Origin: Granulicella aggregans
GTDB lineage: Bacteria > Acidobacteriota > Terriglobia > Terriglobales > Acidobacteriaceae
DNA length: 64,000 nt
Assembly (NCBI RefSeq): GCF_014203275.1
Contig: NZ_JACHIP010000001.1
Coordinates: 744,001 to 808,000, forward strand
Reading direction: 5' to 3'
Under the pieces are notes generated by a model. It was not told the origin of the DNA. It searched no databases and was given only the letters and a program-made list of their open reading frames with translations. Positions 1 to 8,812 of the stretch are shown piece by piece. Numbering within the stretch: position 1 is the stretch's first letter; the number at the start of each line of letters is the position of its first letter. The position numbers and the translations under genes were made by a program.

Positions 1-204
1 AGCAACATCGTGCAGAACGGCCTCATGTCGCTGCTTCCACCAGTCCTCCGAGAGGCGATCCGCAGGAACCATCGCTGGATTCCCTGCTTGATTCAACGGC
101 GCGGGACCGCTTGCGATCATCCTCATGGGAAGCAACGTAGCGGTCACGAAGATTACAGCCAGGTTTAGAGCGCATCCGCTCTTCTGAAGTCTTCTAGCCC
201 ACAT
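1..204 (-). CDS. SGNH/GDSL-type hydrolase, N-terminal part (runs off window)
   Basis: Only the first 68 codons are inside the window. The protein opens with a basic stretch and a hydrophobic segment (about residues 10-28) that looks like a signal peptide, followed by PADRLSEDWWKQRHEAVL. That D-x-x-x-x-x-WW-x-x-RH pattern is what usually precedes the GDSIT nucleophile block in platelet-activating-factor-acetylhydrolase-like GDSL hydrolases, but the catalytic block lies outside, so the assignment is an inference. AGGAGG precedes a GTG at 213 and this ATG at 204; the ATG has a 12-base spacer and the GTG a 3-base spacer, so either start is possible. It shares the strand of the downstream-lying GH18 and receptor genes and could be an esterase of the same glycan locus. 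Confidence 0.5.
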   Translation of the reverse strand, partial: MWARRLQKSGCALNLAVIFVTATLLPMRMIASGPAPLNQAGNPAMVPADRLSEDWWKQRHEAVLHDVA

Positions 205-278
205 CCGTTTCACGGTCCTCCTTAGACGGCGTGGGCCCGCTTGCGCGGGCCCACTTTGCGAAGCCTACCAGAACGGGA

Positions 279-1337
279 CTATCTGCGACTTGGAACGGCG
301 TCCCAGATGGAGGGATCTTCGTCGCCCAGATCCCAGGAGCAGATGCTGAAAACCTTATTGCTGCCTGCAAGCTCATAGCGATCCTTGAACGCGTGCTTGT
401 CGGTCCAGAAGATCCACTCGCGCATCTGGTCGCGGTAGTAGTAGAACCAGGGCGTGTGGTCCACCTCATCCCATTGTGGAACTCCGTGGAAGCGCTCACG
501 AAGCATCTCGATCTCCGGGCCGGAGATAAAGTCCGAAGTCTCGTTCGGCTTCTTCTCCGCCTTACCCAGACCGGGATCGCCTGTGTACCAGCGATATCCA
601 TAGATAGCTATGCCCAGCGAGAGTTTCTGCGGGGGAACAACCTTCAGAGCATAGTCGAGGTTGTCCTTCGTCCAGATCCATCCGCCGACAGGTCCGGGAG
701 TTGTCCAATGCGTGTGCTGGTCATAGGTCATCAGGCAGATTGTGTCGACCGATTCGGCCAATGCCTTCAGGTCGTAGCCACCGCGCCACTCCTCGAAGAT
801 CCACTTGCCAAAGGCCGTTTCGCCTGCGTGCCCCGGAGCGTTGGGAACGACATCGATCTGGATCTGCAGATGCTCCGCGTGCAACAGGTCGGCGGTCTTC
901 TTCACCATCGCGGAGAGAGCATCGCGATCGGTCCACATCACATCTTCGACGTCATAGTTGATGCCGTCGTAGCCATGCTCTTTGCACTCGCGAAGTAAGG
1001 CCTTGTTCATCTCGTCCTGCGCCTTCTGATCATTGATCAACTGATGGATCTTCACATGATCGAAGATCGCAAACAGCGGGACGATCGTCAGGTGCGAGGC
1101 CTTAGCCGCCTTGAGAACAACTTCATTAGGCTCACCCGTCACAAGCCCGGTCTCGTCGATCTGATACCAAGTCGGCGAAATGATATCGATCTTGTCCTTA
1201 TGCGCCATAAAAGAGTTCACAGCGGCAACACCGTTGCCCATCCAGAACTCAGTCTTCTGGGCGTGTGCTGCCAATGAACTGAATATAACTACCGCGCCGA
1301 TGCTTGCCATCAGCAATTGTTGGAATCGTCTCTTCAT
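279..1337 (-). CDS. Exported GH18 family glycoside hydrolase
   Basis: A 352-residue secreted protein. A signal peptide is clear (ending near LAAHAQ). The GH18 signature DGINYDVE carries the D-x-x-x-x-D-x-E catalytic pattern, with the last E as the proton donor (about residue 131 in this reading), and the later LMTYDQH fits the conserved beta-6 M-x-Y-D element. GH18 enzymes cleave beta-1,4-GlcNAc linkages with substrate-assisted catalysis (chitinase, chitobiase, endo-beta-N-acetylglucosaminidase). Next to fucosidase, galactosidase, hexosaminidase and mannosidases, an endo-hexosaminidase or chitobiase acting on the N-glycan core is the most attractive role, but chitinase-like activity is not excluded. 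A longer TTG start at 1349 was rejected because GAGGG sits 5 bases before this ATG. Confidence 0.8.
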   Translation of the reverse strand: MKRRFQQLLMASIGAVVIFSSLAAHAQKTEFWMGNGVAAVNSFMAHKDKIDIISPTWYQIDETGLVTGEPNEVVLKAAKASHLTIVPLFAIFDHVKIHQLINDQKAQDEMNKALLRECKEHGYDGINYDVEDVMWTDRDALSAMVKKTADLLHAEHLQIQIDVVPNAPGHAGETAFGKWIFEEWRGGYDLKALAESVDTICLMTYDQHTHWTTPGPVGGWIWTKDNLDYALKVVPPQKLSLGIAIYGYRWYTGDPGLGKAEKKPNETSDFISGPEIEMLRERFHGVPQWDEVDHTPWFYYYRDQMREWIFWTDKHAFKDRYELAGSNKVFSICSWDLGDEDPSIWDAVPSRR

Positions 1338-1400
1338 CTTTGCCCTCAACTCCTATGCTACGAAAGAAAGTGTTGGCCACGGCTCAATACCCGCAAAGAT

Positions 1401-1443
1401 AATGCCAGCCAGAGTGCGGTCTCCCGCAATTCTGGCTGGCATT
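1401..1443 (-). terminator. Perfect inverted repeat, probable terminator after the TonB receptor
   Basis: A 13-bp perfect stem (AATGCCAGCCAGA / TCTGGCTGGCATT) with a 17-base loop lies between the stop of the TonB receptor gene and the GH18 start on the same strand. The T-tract is short on either side, so termination efficiency is uncertain. Confidence 0.55.
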
Positions 1444-1466
1444 TATTTCGGTTGATGCGAACCTGC

Positions 1467-4400
1467 TTAGAAGGTGAGCTTCAGCGCGAGTTCGATCTGG
1501 CGTTCAGTGGAGACGGTGTCGCTAATCTGGCCGAAGCTGCTCGACGAGATGTCGTTCTGCGGCGATCCCAGGCTGGTCGTGTTGAGGACGTTGTAGAAGT
1601 TGGCGCGGAACTGGAGGTTGGTTCCTTCACGGATCGCGAAGGACTTGCTCAGGTTCGCGTCCACTCCCTTGTAGCCGGGCGAGCGCTCGGAGCCGACAGC
1701 TGCTGTTCCGAATCCGGTCGTGCTCTCCTGACCATAGGCGCAAGTTCCGTTGTCCTGGTCGACACCGCAGGCGGTCGCCGAGGGGTCAGTACCGAACCAG
1801 TGATCGACCGAACGGCCCTTCACGATCAGCGTGCGATAGTGGTTGCCGCGGTTTGCACGCTGATTGACTGAGTAGTTACCCGGCGAGCTGACCGTGAACG
1901 GGAAGCCGGAGTGGAGGTTGGCGATAGCACCAAGCTTCCATCCGCCGACCGCTTCGTCAAGAACACGGTTCATGTTCGAACCGTAGAGACGTCCACGACC
2001 GAAGGGCAGTTCGTAGTATCCGGCGAAGCTGAAGATGCTCTTCGCATCGAAGAACGCCGGACCGTAGTCGCCGCGACCGTTGTACGCATCCTGCCAGTAG
2101 GCGCTCTGCGATGATGTGTGGCTGCCGCCGTAGTAACCGAGGTTGTTGGTCAGGCCCTTGCTGTAGGTGTAGTTCGTCAACACTTCCAGCCCGTGCGTGA
2201 CCCGCTGACGGCCAGTGACCTGCAGCGAGTTATAGTTCATGCTCGACTCCGACTCCGTGTAGCTGATGTTCGAGATACCCGAGATCACTGGATTCGGTGA
2301 TGCGGCAGAGAACGGAGCGAGTTGCGAGAGGGTTGTGATCGGCAGAGGGCAGGTGGGGCAGGTGCGCTGGTTGCCCTCACGCGGATCGACCAAGTGGTGT
2401 CCGCTCTGTCCCAGGTAGGCGATGATGAGCGACGTGTTGGCCGAGAGCTGCGTCTCGGTCGTCAGGTTGAACTGCTGGATAAGAGCGGGCTTGAGGTTGG
2501 GCTCCCAGGCGCGAACGTTTCCGGACCAGATATTGGTCGAGGTGGGCAGCGGGAAGCCGTTTCCGGTCTGGAAGTAAGCGCTGTCGCCGCTCTGCGTACC
2601 AGCCGAGTTACTGAAGAAGGGTGGGTTGAGCGTCAAGCGAAGGTTCGCGCCTGTGCCCTCGAGGAAGTTGGTGATGCCATATCCGCCGCGAATGACGAAC
2701 TTGCCCTTGAGGTCTGCAGGCGAGTAAGCAAACCCGACGCGCGGCATGTAACCGTTGTAGAACGGTTTGTAGAGAGCGGCGCTGGCACCGTTCTGTCCGG
2801 CGATGGTGATGGCACCGGTCGCGAGGCTCAGGTTCGACTCGCGATCGTGCGACTCATACAGCGGCTGATCATACTCCCAACGCATGCCCAGGTTGATGGT
2901 GAGGTTCGGGGTGACCTTCCAGTCGTCCTGGAAGAAGAGAGCGTCGCGCCACTGGCGCTGGCCCCACTTGGTGACGTAAGAGCCCTGGCCAAAGGCGGAG
3001 GACTGGTTGAGCAGAAAGTCAGCCCAGGCATCGGTGGTACCGTACGTCTTTTGGCTGTAAGTGCCGTTGTAGTCGAAGTGGCCGAGAACGCCGTCATTAC
3101 CGGAGTAGTTGCGGTTTGATTGATAACGAATCGCCGTTCCGCCAAACTTCAGCGAGTGCCGGCCAATCTGCCAGCTCACGTTGTCACCGTAGGTAAAGGC
3201 GTTCGTGAGGCTGTCGTTCTGGACGCCGTTGCCGCCGAAGGCTGGGGTACTCCCGGACGGGCTACCGAGATTGTTACCGCTGATGTAGATGCCCGCGAGA
3301 CCCGGAGCAACCTGGCTTCCGGGGATGCCTGCATCACTGTTGCCATTTGCGCCAATCTTGCCGGCGGGATCCGAGACGAGGTTCGAGAAGCGACCGCGGC
3401 TGAATCCGGCACGCGCTTCGTTCACCACATTGTTGGAGATGACGTGAGTCCAAATGACTGAGAAGCCGGTATAGGGGCTGATGTTGGTTCCACCAGGACG
3501 AGTAGGAATGGAGACCTTGCTGTCACCGTCGTACTCGCGCCCAATGGTGAAGCGTCCGGAGAGGTTGTCATTCCTGGTCAGCTTGCCGTCGACCTTGATG
3601 TCGCCCTGGTTGTTCGTCGTAGCGCTCGATCTCGTTCCGACGTAGTTGTTCAGAGGTGCGCTTCCATCAGCATTCGCGGCCACGTTTACGTTGGGAAGCG
3701 GATAGATCTCAGGATGTGCGAAGAGATATTGTGCAACGGGATTAAGGATGGCAACATTCTGTTGAAGCCCCGGGGCGAAACCGGCGCGCATGGCAGCGGT
3801 CGCCACGCTGTCACCTTCGGTGGTGTTGTTGTGCTGACGGGCACCCTGATAGTCCACAAAGAAGAAGAGCCTGTCGCGGAAGACCGGGCCTCCGAGTGTG
3901 CCGCCGAAGATGCTACGGTTCAAGTCCGGAACCCCGCCCCTGCTTGCAGGATCGGCGAAGTGCTTGTTCGTCCAGCTGTCGGCATTCAGGTTCGTGTTCT
4001 CAAGGAACCAGAAAGCGTTTCCGTGGAACTGATTCGTTCCGCTTTTGGTGACCATGACGACCTGGCCGCCGTTGGCGTTGCCGTACTCTGCGGTGGCGTT
4101 GCCGCTGATGATGTGCAGTTCGCCGATCGCGTCGACGTTCGGGGAGAAATTGATGTAGTTGTCGATCGCGTCGTTGATATCGACGCCGTCCAGCGTGTAG
4201 TTGTTGGTCTGCTCGCGGTTGCCGTTAACGAAGAAGCCGGAGTTATAGGTAGGGCGACCAACGCTGTTGGCGTTCGCAGGCGCGGTGGCGACGGCTCCCG
4301 GGGTAAGGGTGGTAAGGGAGGAGAAGTTACGTGCCTGGAGGGGCAGTTCGGTTGCAACCGCGGCCGTGATGGTAACTCCCGTTGTCGGATTCTCGGCGTT

Positions 4401-4796
4401 AAGAATCGGTGCCGTGTCTGTGACCGTAACGGCCTGGCTGTCCGCACCCACCGACATCTTCACGTCGATACGAGCTTCCTGTTGAACCTCCAGGCCGAAC
4501 TCGCTGGTGGCCTGCTTGTTGAAGCCAGGAGCGTCGACTTCAACCTTGTACCGGCCGATCTGGAGGAAACGGATAAAGTAGATTCCGTCTTGATTGGTGT
4601 GGGTAGGGGTCGCCACGCCGGTCTGGACGTTCGTGGCGGTGACGGTAGCGTTCGGGATAATCGCTCCGGTCGAGTCAACGACGGTGCCTGTGACCGCTCC
4701 AGTGATCGTCTGCGCGTATGTCCTACACGACGCCAAGAAAAGAATGGCCGTGAATAGGATCGCAAGCGGTTGCGAAAGTGCTTTCCGTTTGATCAT
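1467..4796 (-). CDS. Oar-like TonB-dependent outer-membrane receptor
   Basis: A 1109-residue outer-membrane protein of the Oar type common in Acidobacteria. Order: signal peptide ending near TYAQ, a carboxypeptidase-regulatory-like beta-sandwich (about 30-115, with GTVVDSTGAIIPNATVTATN), a plug domain (about 125-240, LPLQARNFSSLTTLTPGA and GFFVNGNREQTNNYTLDGVD), then a long beta-barrel ending in ALKLTF with a terminal aromatic residue suited to barrel insertion. GGAGG lies 4 bases before the ATG. Such receptors import large oligosaccharides or other ligands using TonB energy; set among glycosidases, uptake of glycan fragments is the likely job. It is transcribed away from the fucosidase gene, with about 315 bp of shared upstream DNA. 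Confidence 0.85.
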   Translation of the reverse strand: MIKRKALSQPLAILFTAILFLASCRTYAQTITGAVTGTVVDSTGAIIPNATVTATNVQTGVATPTHTNQDGIYFIRFLQIGRYKVEVDAPGFNKQATSEFGLEVQQEARIDVKMSVGADSQAVTVTDTAPILNAENPTTGVTITAAVATELPLQARNFSSLTTLTPGAVATAPANANSVGRPTYNSGFFVNGNREQTNNYTLDGVDINDAIDNYINFSPNVDAIGELHIISGNATAEYGNANGGQVVMVTKSGTNQFHGNAFWFLENTNLNADSWTNKHFADPASRGGVPDLNRSIFGGTLGGPVFRDRLFFFVDYQGARQHNNTTEGDSVATAAMRAGFAPGLQQNVAILNPVAQYLFAHPEIYPLPNVNVAANADGSAPLNNYVGTRSSATTNNQGDIKVDGKLTRNDNLSGRFTIGREYDGDSKVSIPTRPGGTNISPYTGFSVIWTHVISNNVVNEARAGFSRGRFSNLVSDPAGKIGANGNSDAGIPGSQVAPGLAGIYISGNNLGSPSGSTPAFGGNGVQNDSLTNAFTYGDNVSWQIGRHSLKFGGTAIRYQSNRNYSGNDGVLGHFDYNGTYSQKTYGTTDAWADFLLNQSSAFGQGSYVTKWGQRQWRDALFFQDDWKVTPNLTINLGMRWEYDQPLYESHDRESNLSLATGAITIAGQNGASAALYKPFYNGYMPRVGFAYSPADLKGKFVIRGGYGITNFLEGTGANLRLTLNPPFFSNSAGTQSGDSAYFQTGNGFPLPTSTNIWSGNVRAWEPNLKPALIQQFNLTTETQLSANTSLIIAYLGQSGHHLVDPREGNQRTCPTCPLPITTLSQLAPFSAASPNPVISGISNISYTESESSMNYNSLQVTGRQRVTHGLEVLTNYTYSKGLTNNLGYYGGSHTSSQSAYWQDAYNGRGDYGPAFFDAKSIFSFAGYYELPFGRGRLYGSNMNRVLDEAVGGWKLGAIANLHSGFPFTVSSPGNYSVNQRANRGNHYRTLIVKGRSVDHWFGTDPSATACGVDQDNGTCAYGQESTTGFGTAAVGSERSPGYKGVDANLSKSFAIREGTNLQFRANFYNVLNTTSLGSPQNDISSSSFGQISDTVSTERQIELALKLTF

Positions 4797-5112
4797 GCTG
4801 CCTCCAAAATGTGGGACGTTCGTACACTGTGAAATCGGATTGATCGCTACTGGTCTGCAACGAAGTGCGGCATCCGATGTGTGTGTTACCTGGACACGCG
4901 CCTGATGGCCCCGAGGTTCGTGTCTGTGGCTACTTGCGTTGGCGGAGCTCCTGGCGCGAAAAGGTGGAAGGGCACGGGTCTAGACTTTTTGATAGGACCA
5001 AGAGCCATTTTTTTGTTCAAATGGAGCCAAGGTGAACAAAACTGATTGAATGAAAGAAATTTATCCCTGTTGCGGAATTTTTACAATAAATAAATTTCAT
5101 CGGAGATGGGAT
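4797..5112. promoter_or_regulatory. Divergent promoter region between TonB receptor and fucosidase
   Basis: This 316-bp stretch holds no convincing gene. It separates two divergent genes, so it must carry both promoters. The part nearest the fucosidase is AT-rich (from about 4985 onward) and contains the inverted repeat listed separately. Confidence 0.5.
5011..5041. promoter_or_regulatory. Inverted repeat, candidate operator upstream of GH29
   Basis: Nine-base arms TTTTGTTCA and TGAACAAAA are separated by 13 bases, about 70 bp before the fucosidase start. Position and symmetry fit a repressor or activator site; a transcription-blocking hairpin is an alternative. Confidence 0.4.
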
Positions 5113-6816
5113 ATGTCTTGGGAAGTGCATAAATCTTCAGAATTCTGCTCACTTACATTCAAAACAAGCAAAATTCTCCCGAAAGCGGCCTTGGCGCTCA
5201 TCTTTGCACTCCTCTGCGTTCATTTTGGTTTGGCTCAAAGCACGGCTAAACAATCCGATAAACGGACAAATGACCTACATGCGACTGCAAATCTGCTCAC
5301 TCCAGACCAAATTGATCGTTCCTGGATACTTGCGACGAGGCAGTTCGCGACGCAGCGTCAGCGCATTCTCTCCCTGGCCGACCAGACAATCGCCACCGGC
5401 CCGTTCCGCGACGACTGGGAGAGTCTGAGCATGCAGACCGTCCCCGACTGGTATCGCGATGCCAAATTCGGAATCTTCATCCACTGGGGCGTCTTTTCGG
5501 TCCCAGCTTCGGGTTCGGAGTGGTACTCGCGCAATATGTATCTCCCGTCGGAGAAGGATTTCGCACATCACATGGCCACCTTTGGCCCTCAGACGAAGTT
5601 TGGCTACAAGGACTTCATCCCGCAGTTCCGCATGGAGCACTTCGATCCGGCGGCGTGGGCGTCCCTCTTCGAGCGAGCGGGTGCGCGCTACGTCGTCCCC
5701 GTCGCGGAGCACCATGACGGCTTCCCCCTGTACAACTCCGACCTCACGGAGTGGAGCGCAGCAAAGATGGGGCCGCACAGAGACCTCTATGGCGATCTCG
5801 CAGTTGCTATTCGAGCCAACGGAATGAAGTTAGGAGCGTCGTCGCATCGCGCCGAGCACGACTGGTTCTTCGATGGCGGCCGCAAGATCGACTCGGACAT
5901 AAACGATCCGAAGTACGCCTCGCTCTACGGTCCGGCGCAGATTCGCAATCTTGAAAGCGAGGACGATGCGGCACTAAGCAAGGACTTTACTTACGTCTCC
6001 GCCGCCTTCCGTGAGGATTGGCTCGCGCGGACATCAGAGATCGTCGAGAAGTATCACCCCGACCTGCTTTACTTCGACTGGTGGGTCGGCCAGCCATCCT
6101 TCCGCGAGACCGAGCGCCGCTTCGCCGCCTTCTATTACAACTACGCCGCACAACATCAGCAAGCCGTGGTGATGAACTACAAGTTCGACAACATGCACGA
6201 GGGCGCCGGCGTGCTCGACGTGGAACGCGGTCAACTTCCCGGCATTCGCGTTCTACCCTGGCAGACAGACACGTCGCTCAGCAACGAAAGCTGGGGCTAC
6301 ATCGACGGCGACACCTACAAGCAGCCCACGCCGCTGATCCACGAACTAGTCGACGTCGTGAGCAAGAACGGAAACCTCCTGTTGAATATTGGGCCGCGTG
6401 CCGACGGCACCATTCCCGAAGCCGCGCAGCAGACACTGCTGGAGATTGGTGGGTGGCTCAACGTCAACGGTGAGGCGATCTACGGCAGCCGCCCCTGGAC
6501 GAAGTTCGGCGAAGGCCCCACCCAGATCGCCACCGGCACTATGCAGGACAAGGTCGAAAAGCCCTTCACCCCCGAGGACTATCGCTTCACCACGAATAAG
6601 GGGTTCGTCTACGCGATAGAGCTCGGCTGGCCAGTGAGTGGTGAGAGCTTCATCCGCTCCTTCGCGTCGCCAGCGGTGGCCATAGGCGACGTGACGCTGC
6701 TTGGTTATGGCGAGAAGCTCGCTTGGCACCAAAAGGCTGATGGCCTCCACATCAAGCTTCCGGCTTCACCAGTAGGCCACCATGCCTACACGTTCCGCAT
6801 ATCGCTCAAGCCTTAG
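5113..6816 (+). CDS. Exported alpha-L-fucosidase, GH29
   Basis: A 567-residue secreted enzyme that removes alpha-linked L-fucose from glycans. After a signal peptide (hydrophobic about 22-40, ending GLAQ) comes the GH29 fold: FGIFIHWGVFSVPASGSEWY (about 119-138) is the family hallmark, VAEHHDGF (about 198-204) is part of the fucose site, and the D in LLYFDWWVG (about 322) is at the expected nucleophile position. A C-terminal beta domain follows the NLLLNIGPRADG segment. The start at 5113 is chosen because GGAGA lies 6 bases upstream and the signal peptide follows; an upstream in-frame ATG at 5050 would add 21 unlikely residues. The 3' end overlaps the convergent GH35 gene by 11 bp. Confidence 0.9.
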   Translation: MSWEVHKSSEFCSLTFKTSKILPKAALALIFALLCVHFGLAQSTAKQSDKRTNDLHATANLLTPDQIDRSWILATRQFATQRQRILSLADQTIATGPFRDDWESLSMQTVPDWYRDAKFGIFIHWGVFSVPASGSEWYSRNMYLPSEKDFAHHMATFGPQTKFGYKDFIPQFRMEHFDPAAWASLFERAGARYVVPVAEHHDGFPLYNSDLTEWSAAKMGPHRDLYGDLAVAIRANGMKLGASSHRAEHDWFFDGGRKIDSDINDPKYASLYGPAQIRNLESEDDAALSKDFTYVSAAFREDWLARTSEIVEKYHPDLLYFDWWVGQPSFRETERRFAAFYYNYAAQHQQAVVMNYKFDNMHEGAGVLDVERGQLPGIRVLPWQTDTSLSNESWGYIDGDTYKQPTPLIHELVDVVSKNGNLLLNIGPRADGTIPEAAQQTLLEIGGWLNVNGEAIYGSRPWTKFGEGPTQIATGTMQDKVEKPFTPEDYRFTTNKGFVYAIELGWPVSGESFIRSFASPAVAIGDVTLLGYGEKLAWHQKADGLHIKLPASPVGHHAYTFRISLKP

Positions 6817-8707
6817 GCTCGGTCGACTCCGGCTTCGGGTCGAGGTACGTGGGATGGTCGTCCCCCCTCACCTCGATCTCTTTGCCGCCGTTGAGATCCA
6901 TCACCGTGATGGCATTGACGCCCTCATGCAGCCACGCGCCGGGAAGGAACAGACTGCCCATCGGCCCGACGTTCCAGTAGCGGCCAAGCAGATGCCCATT
7001 GACCCAGACGACGCCCTTGCCCAACGACGCCGTGTTGAGGAAAGTGTCGCCGACCTTCGACACCGTAAATCCTCCACGATAGAAGCACGGCCCCACACAG
7101 CCCGTTGCGGAGTAGCCCTCCGACGGCGGCTCATTCAGTGGTAGCGAAACAATCTCGAAGTTATGCAGCACCGCTCCGTTCAGCTTCACATCGCCAACGA
7201 TTCCCGCTCGCTCGCCGCGAATGTTGGTTGTGAAGTTGATGCGTCCTGAGTTCTCCACCAGCAGGTCAAGCTGTTGCCCAGCTTTCGCCGTCAGATTCAA
7301 CTCCGACTGCCCTAGCCTGCGGTCGACAACACCTGCGAGTTGCCCGTCGAGATAGACGCGCGCGTAACTGTGCAACGCATCGAAGTGCAGCGTCGCATCC
7401 TTCGGGCTGTCTGTCGCGATCTTCGTCCGATAAAGGATGTAGCCATACGCCTGATCGACATCCTCCATCGACAACGGCGATGACGAATGCACACTCTTCG
7501 GCAGCCCTGACCAAAGCGAACGCGACTCGGTCAGCTTCACCGCAAGCAGCGTCATCAGTGGAGCGGAATCAGGCACCGGAGGTGGCGTCGTGTGCGTCAC
7601 CTCGGCGATCATCTTGCGCAGAGCGAAGTACTTCGGCCTTGGCCTTCCGGCTTCGTCGATGGGAGCGTCATAGTCGTAGCTCGACACATCCGGCTGATAG
7701 CCTGCATCCCCGGAGTTCGCTCCATTCATCCAACCGAAGCTGGTGCCGCCGTGGATCATGTACAGGTTGATCGAGTAGCCCTTCTCAATCACCGAACGAA
7801 TCTCAGCCTCCTGCTTGGCCCCGTCGGTAAGCTGATGCTTCTCGCCCCAGTGATCGAACCAGCCGTCCCAGTACTCCGCTGCATAGACAGGTGCGTTGGG
7901 ACGGAACGCCTTCATCTGCGCGACCGAGCGGTCGGAGTCACCGGTGCCGTAATCCACCGCTGCGAAGACTCCGGGCAACGATCCCTTCGGCTCCTCGTCG
8001 CCACCATCCGCCGTGTAGAGGAGCGACTCGCCAAATCCTGAGTCGATGACGATCTGTTTCACCTTGCGCATGTAGTCGCCACGATCTTCCTTCACATCGA
8101 ACGAGCCGTACTCGTTCTCTACCTGCACGGCTATGATCGGACCTCCGCGGCTCGCCTGCAGCGCCGCAAGCTCTTCGCCCAGACGCTTCATCCACCTTCG
8201 GACCGGCTTAAGATAGCTCTCCTGCGCGCTTCGCAGAAGCATCGCGTGGTCCTTCAGCAGCCACGAAGGATAGCCGCCTAAATCCCACTCCGCGCAGACA
8301 TACGGCCCCGGCCGTAGGACGACATAGAGGCCCTCTTGCTGCGCCTCGCGGACAAACTCCGCGACATCATTCTGACCATGGAAGTCATAGACACCCGGCT
8401 GCGGCTCATGCAGGTCCCAGAAGACGTAGATGGTGATGGTGTTCAATCCCAGCGCACGAACCTTGCGGAGCCGGTCACGCCAGTCGGCTCGCGGGATGCG
8501 GGCATACTCCACCTCGCCCGAGAGAATCCGGAAGGGCTTGCCCTGCAGCTTGAACTGCGACCCGTCCACCATGAGCGGCGTCGGCGGCGAGGGTGCAACC
8601 TCAGATTGAGCGAGAACCACGTTTCCAGCGTTGCAAAGGATCGAGGCAGCGGCCACCGCGCTCCATCCTGCTCGAACTAGTTCCCTCGTAAATAGCTGGT
8701 TCATCAT
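6806..8707 (-). CDS. Exported beta-galactosidase, GH35
   Basis: A 633-residue secreted enzyme hydrolysing terminal beta-galactose. Signal peptide about residues 8-34. GH35 landmarks are in order: SGEVEYARIPRADWRDRL (about 63-80), YVVLRPGPYVCAEWDLGGYP (about 128-147), VQVENEYGSF with acid/base E about 199, and AAEYWDGWFDHWG with nucleophile E about 278. C-terminal jelly-roll domains include a GVVWVNGHLLGRYWNVGP segment typical of the family. Two adjacent ATGs (8707, 8704) are possible starts after a purine-rich GAGGTAGAGGGG. In an N-glycan setting it would remove galactose such as that of Lewis-a antennae. It is divergent from the GH20 gene. Confidence 0.9.
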   Translation of the reverse strand: MMNQLFTRELVRAGWSAVAAASILCNAGNVVLAQSEVAPSPPTPLMVDGSQFKLQGKPFRILSGEVEYARIPRADWRDRLRKVRALGLNTITIYVFWDLHEPQPGVYDFHGQNDVAEFVREAQQEGLYVVLRPGPYVCAEWDLGGYPSWLLKDHAMLLRSAQESYLKPVRRWMKRLGEELAALQASRGGPIIAVQVENEYGSFDVKEDRGDYMRKVKQIVIDSGFGESLLYTADGGDEEPKGSLPGVFAAVDYGTGDSDRSVAQMKAFRPNAPVYAAEYWDGWFDHWGEKHQLTDGAKQEAEIRSVIEKGYSINLYMIHGGTSFGWMNGANSGDAGYQPDVSSYDYDAPIDEAGRPRPKYFALRKMIAEVTHTTPPPVPDSAPLMTLLAVKLTESRSLWSGLPKSVHSSSPLSMEDVDQAYGYILYRTKIATDSPKDATLHFDALHSYARVYLDGQLAGVVDRRLGQSELNLTAKAGQQLDLLVENSGRINFTTNIRGERAGIVGDVKLNGAVLHNFEIVSLPLNEPPSEGYSATGCVGPCFYRGGFTVSKVGDTFLNTASLGKGVVWVNGHLLGRYWNVGPMGSLFLPGAWLHEGVNAITVMDLNGGKEIEVRGDDHPTYLDPKPESTEPKA

Positions 8708-8812
8708 TCCCCTCTACCTCATCCTGTCGTGCTGAACCCGATCTGTGCAACCTGGCCCGCAACAATGTACATTTAGCCATCAAACAATCACTTTGAGGAT
8801 ACCCTCACAAAT

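Noticed and set aside
231..998. Long plus-strand open frame opposite the GH18 gene
   Set aside because: It is the complement of a gene with a signal peptide and GH18 catalytic motif; the frame has no recognisable domain or ribosome-binding site.
3714..4757. 347-codon plus-strand frame opposite the TonB receptor
   Set aside because: Arg/Val/Gly-rich composition expected of antisense to a high-GC receptor gene; no domain seen.
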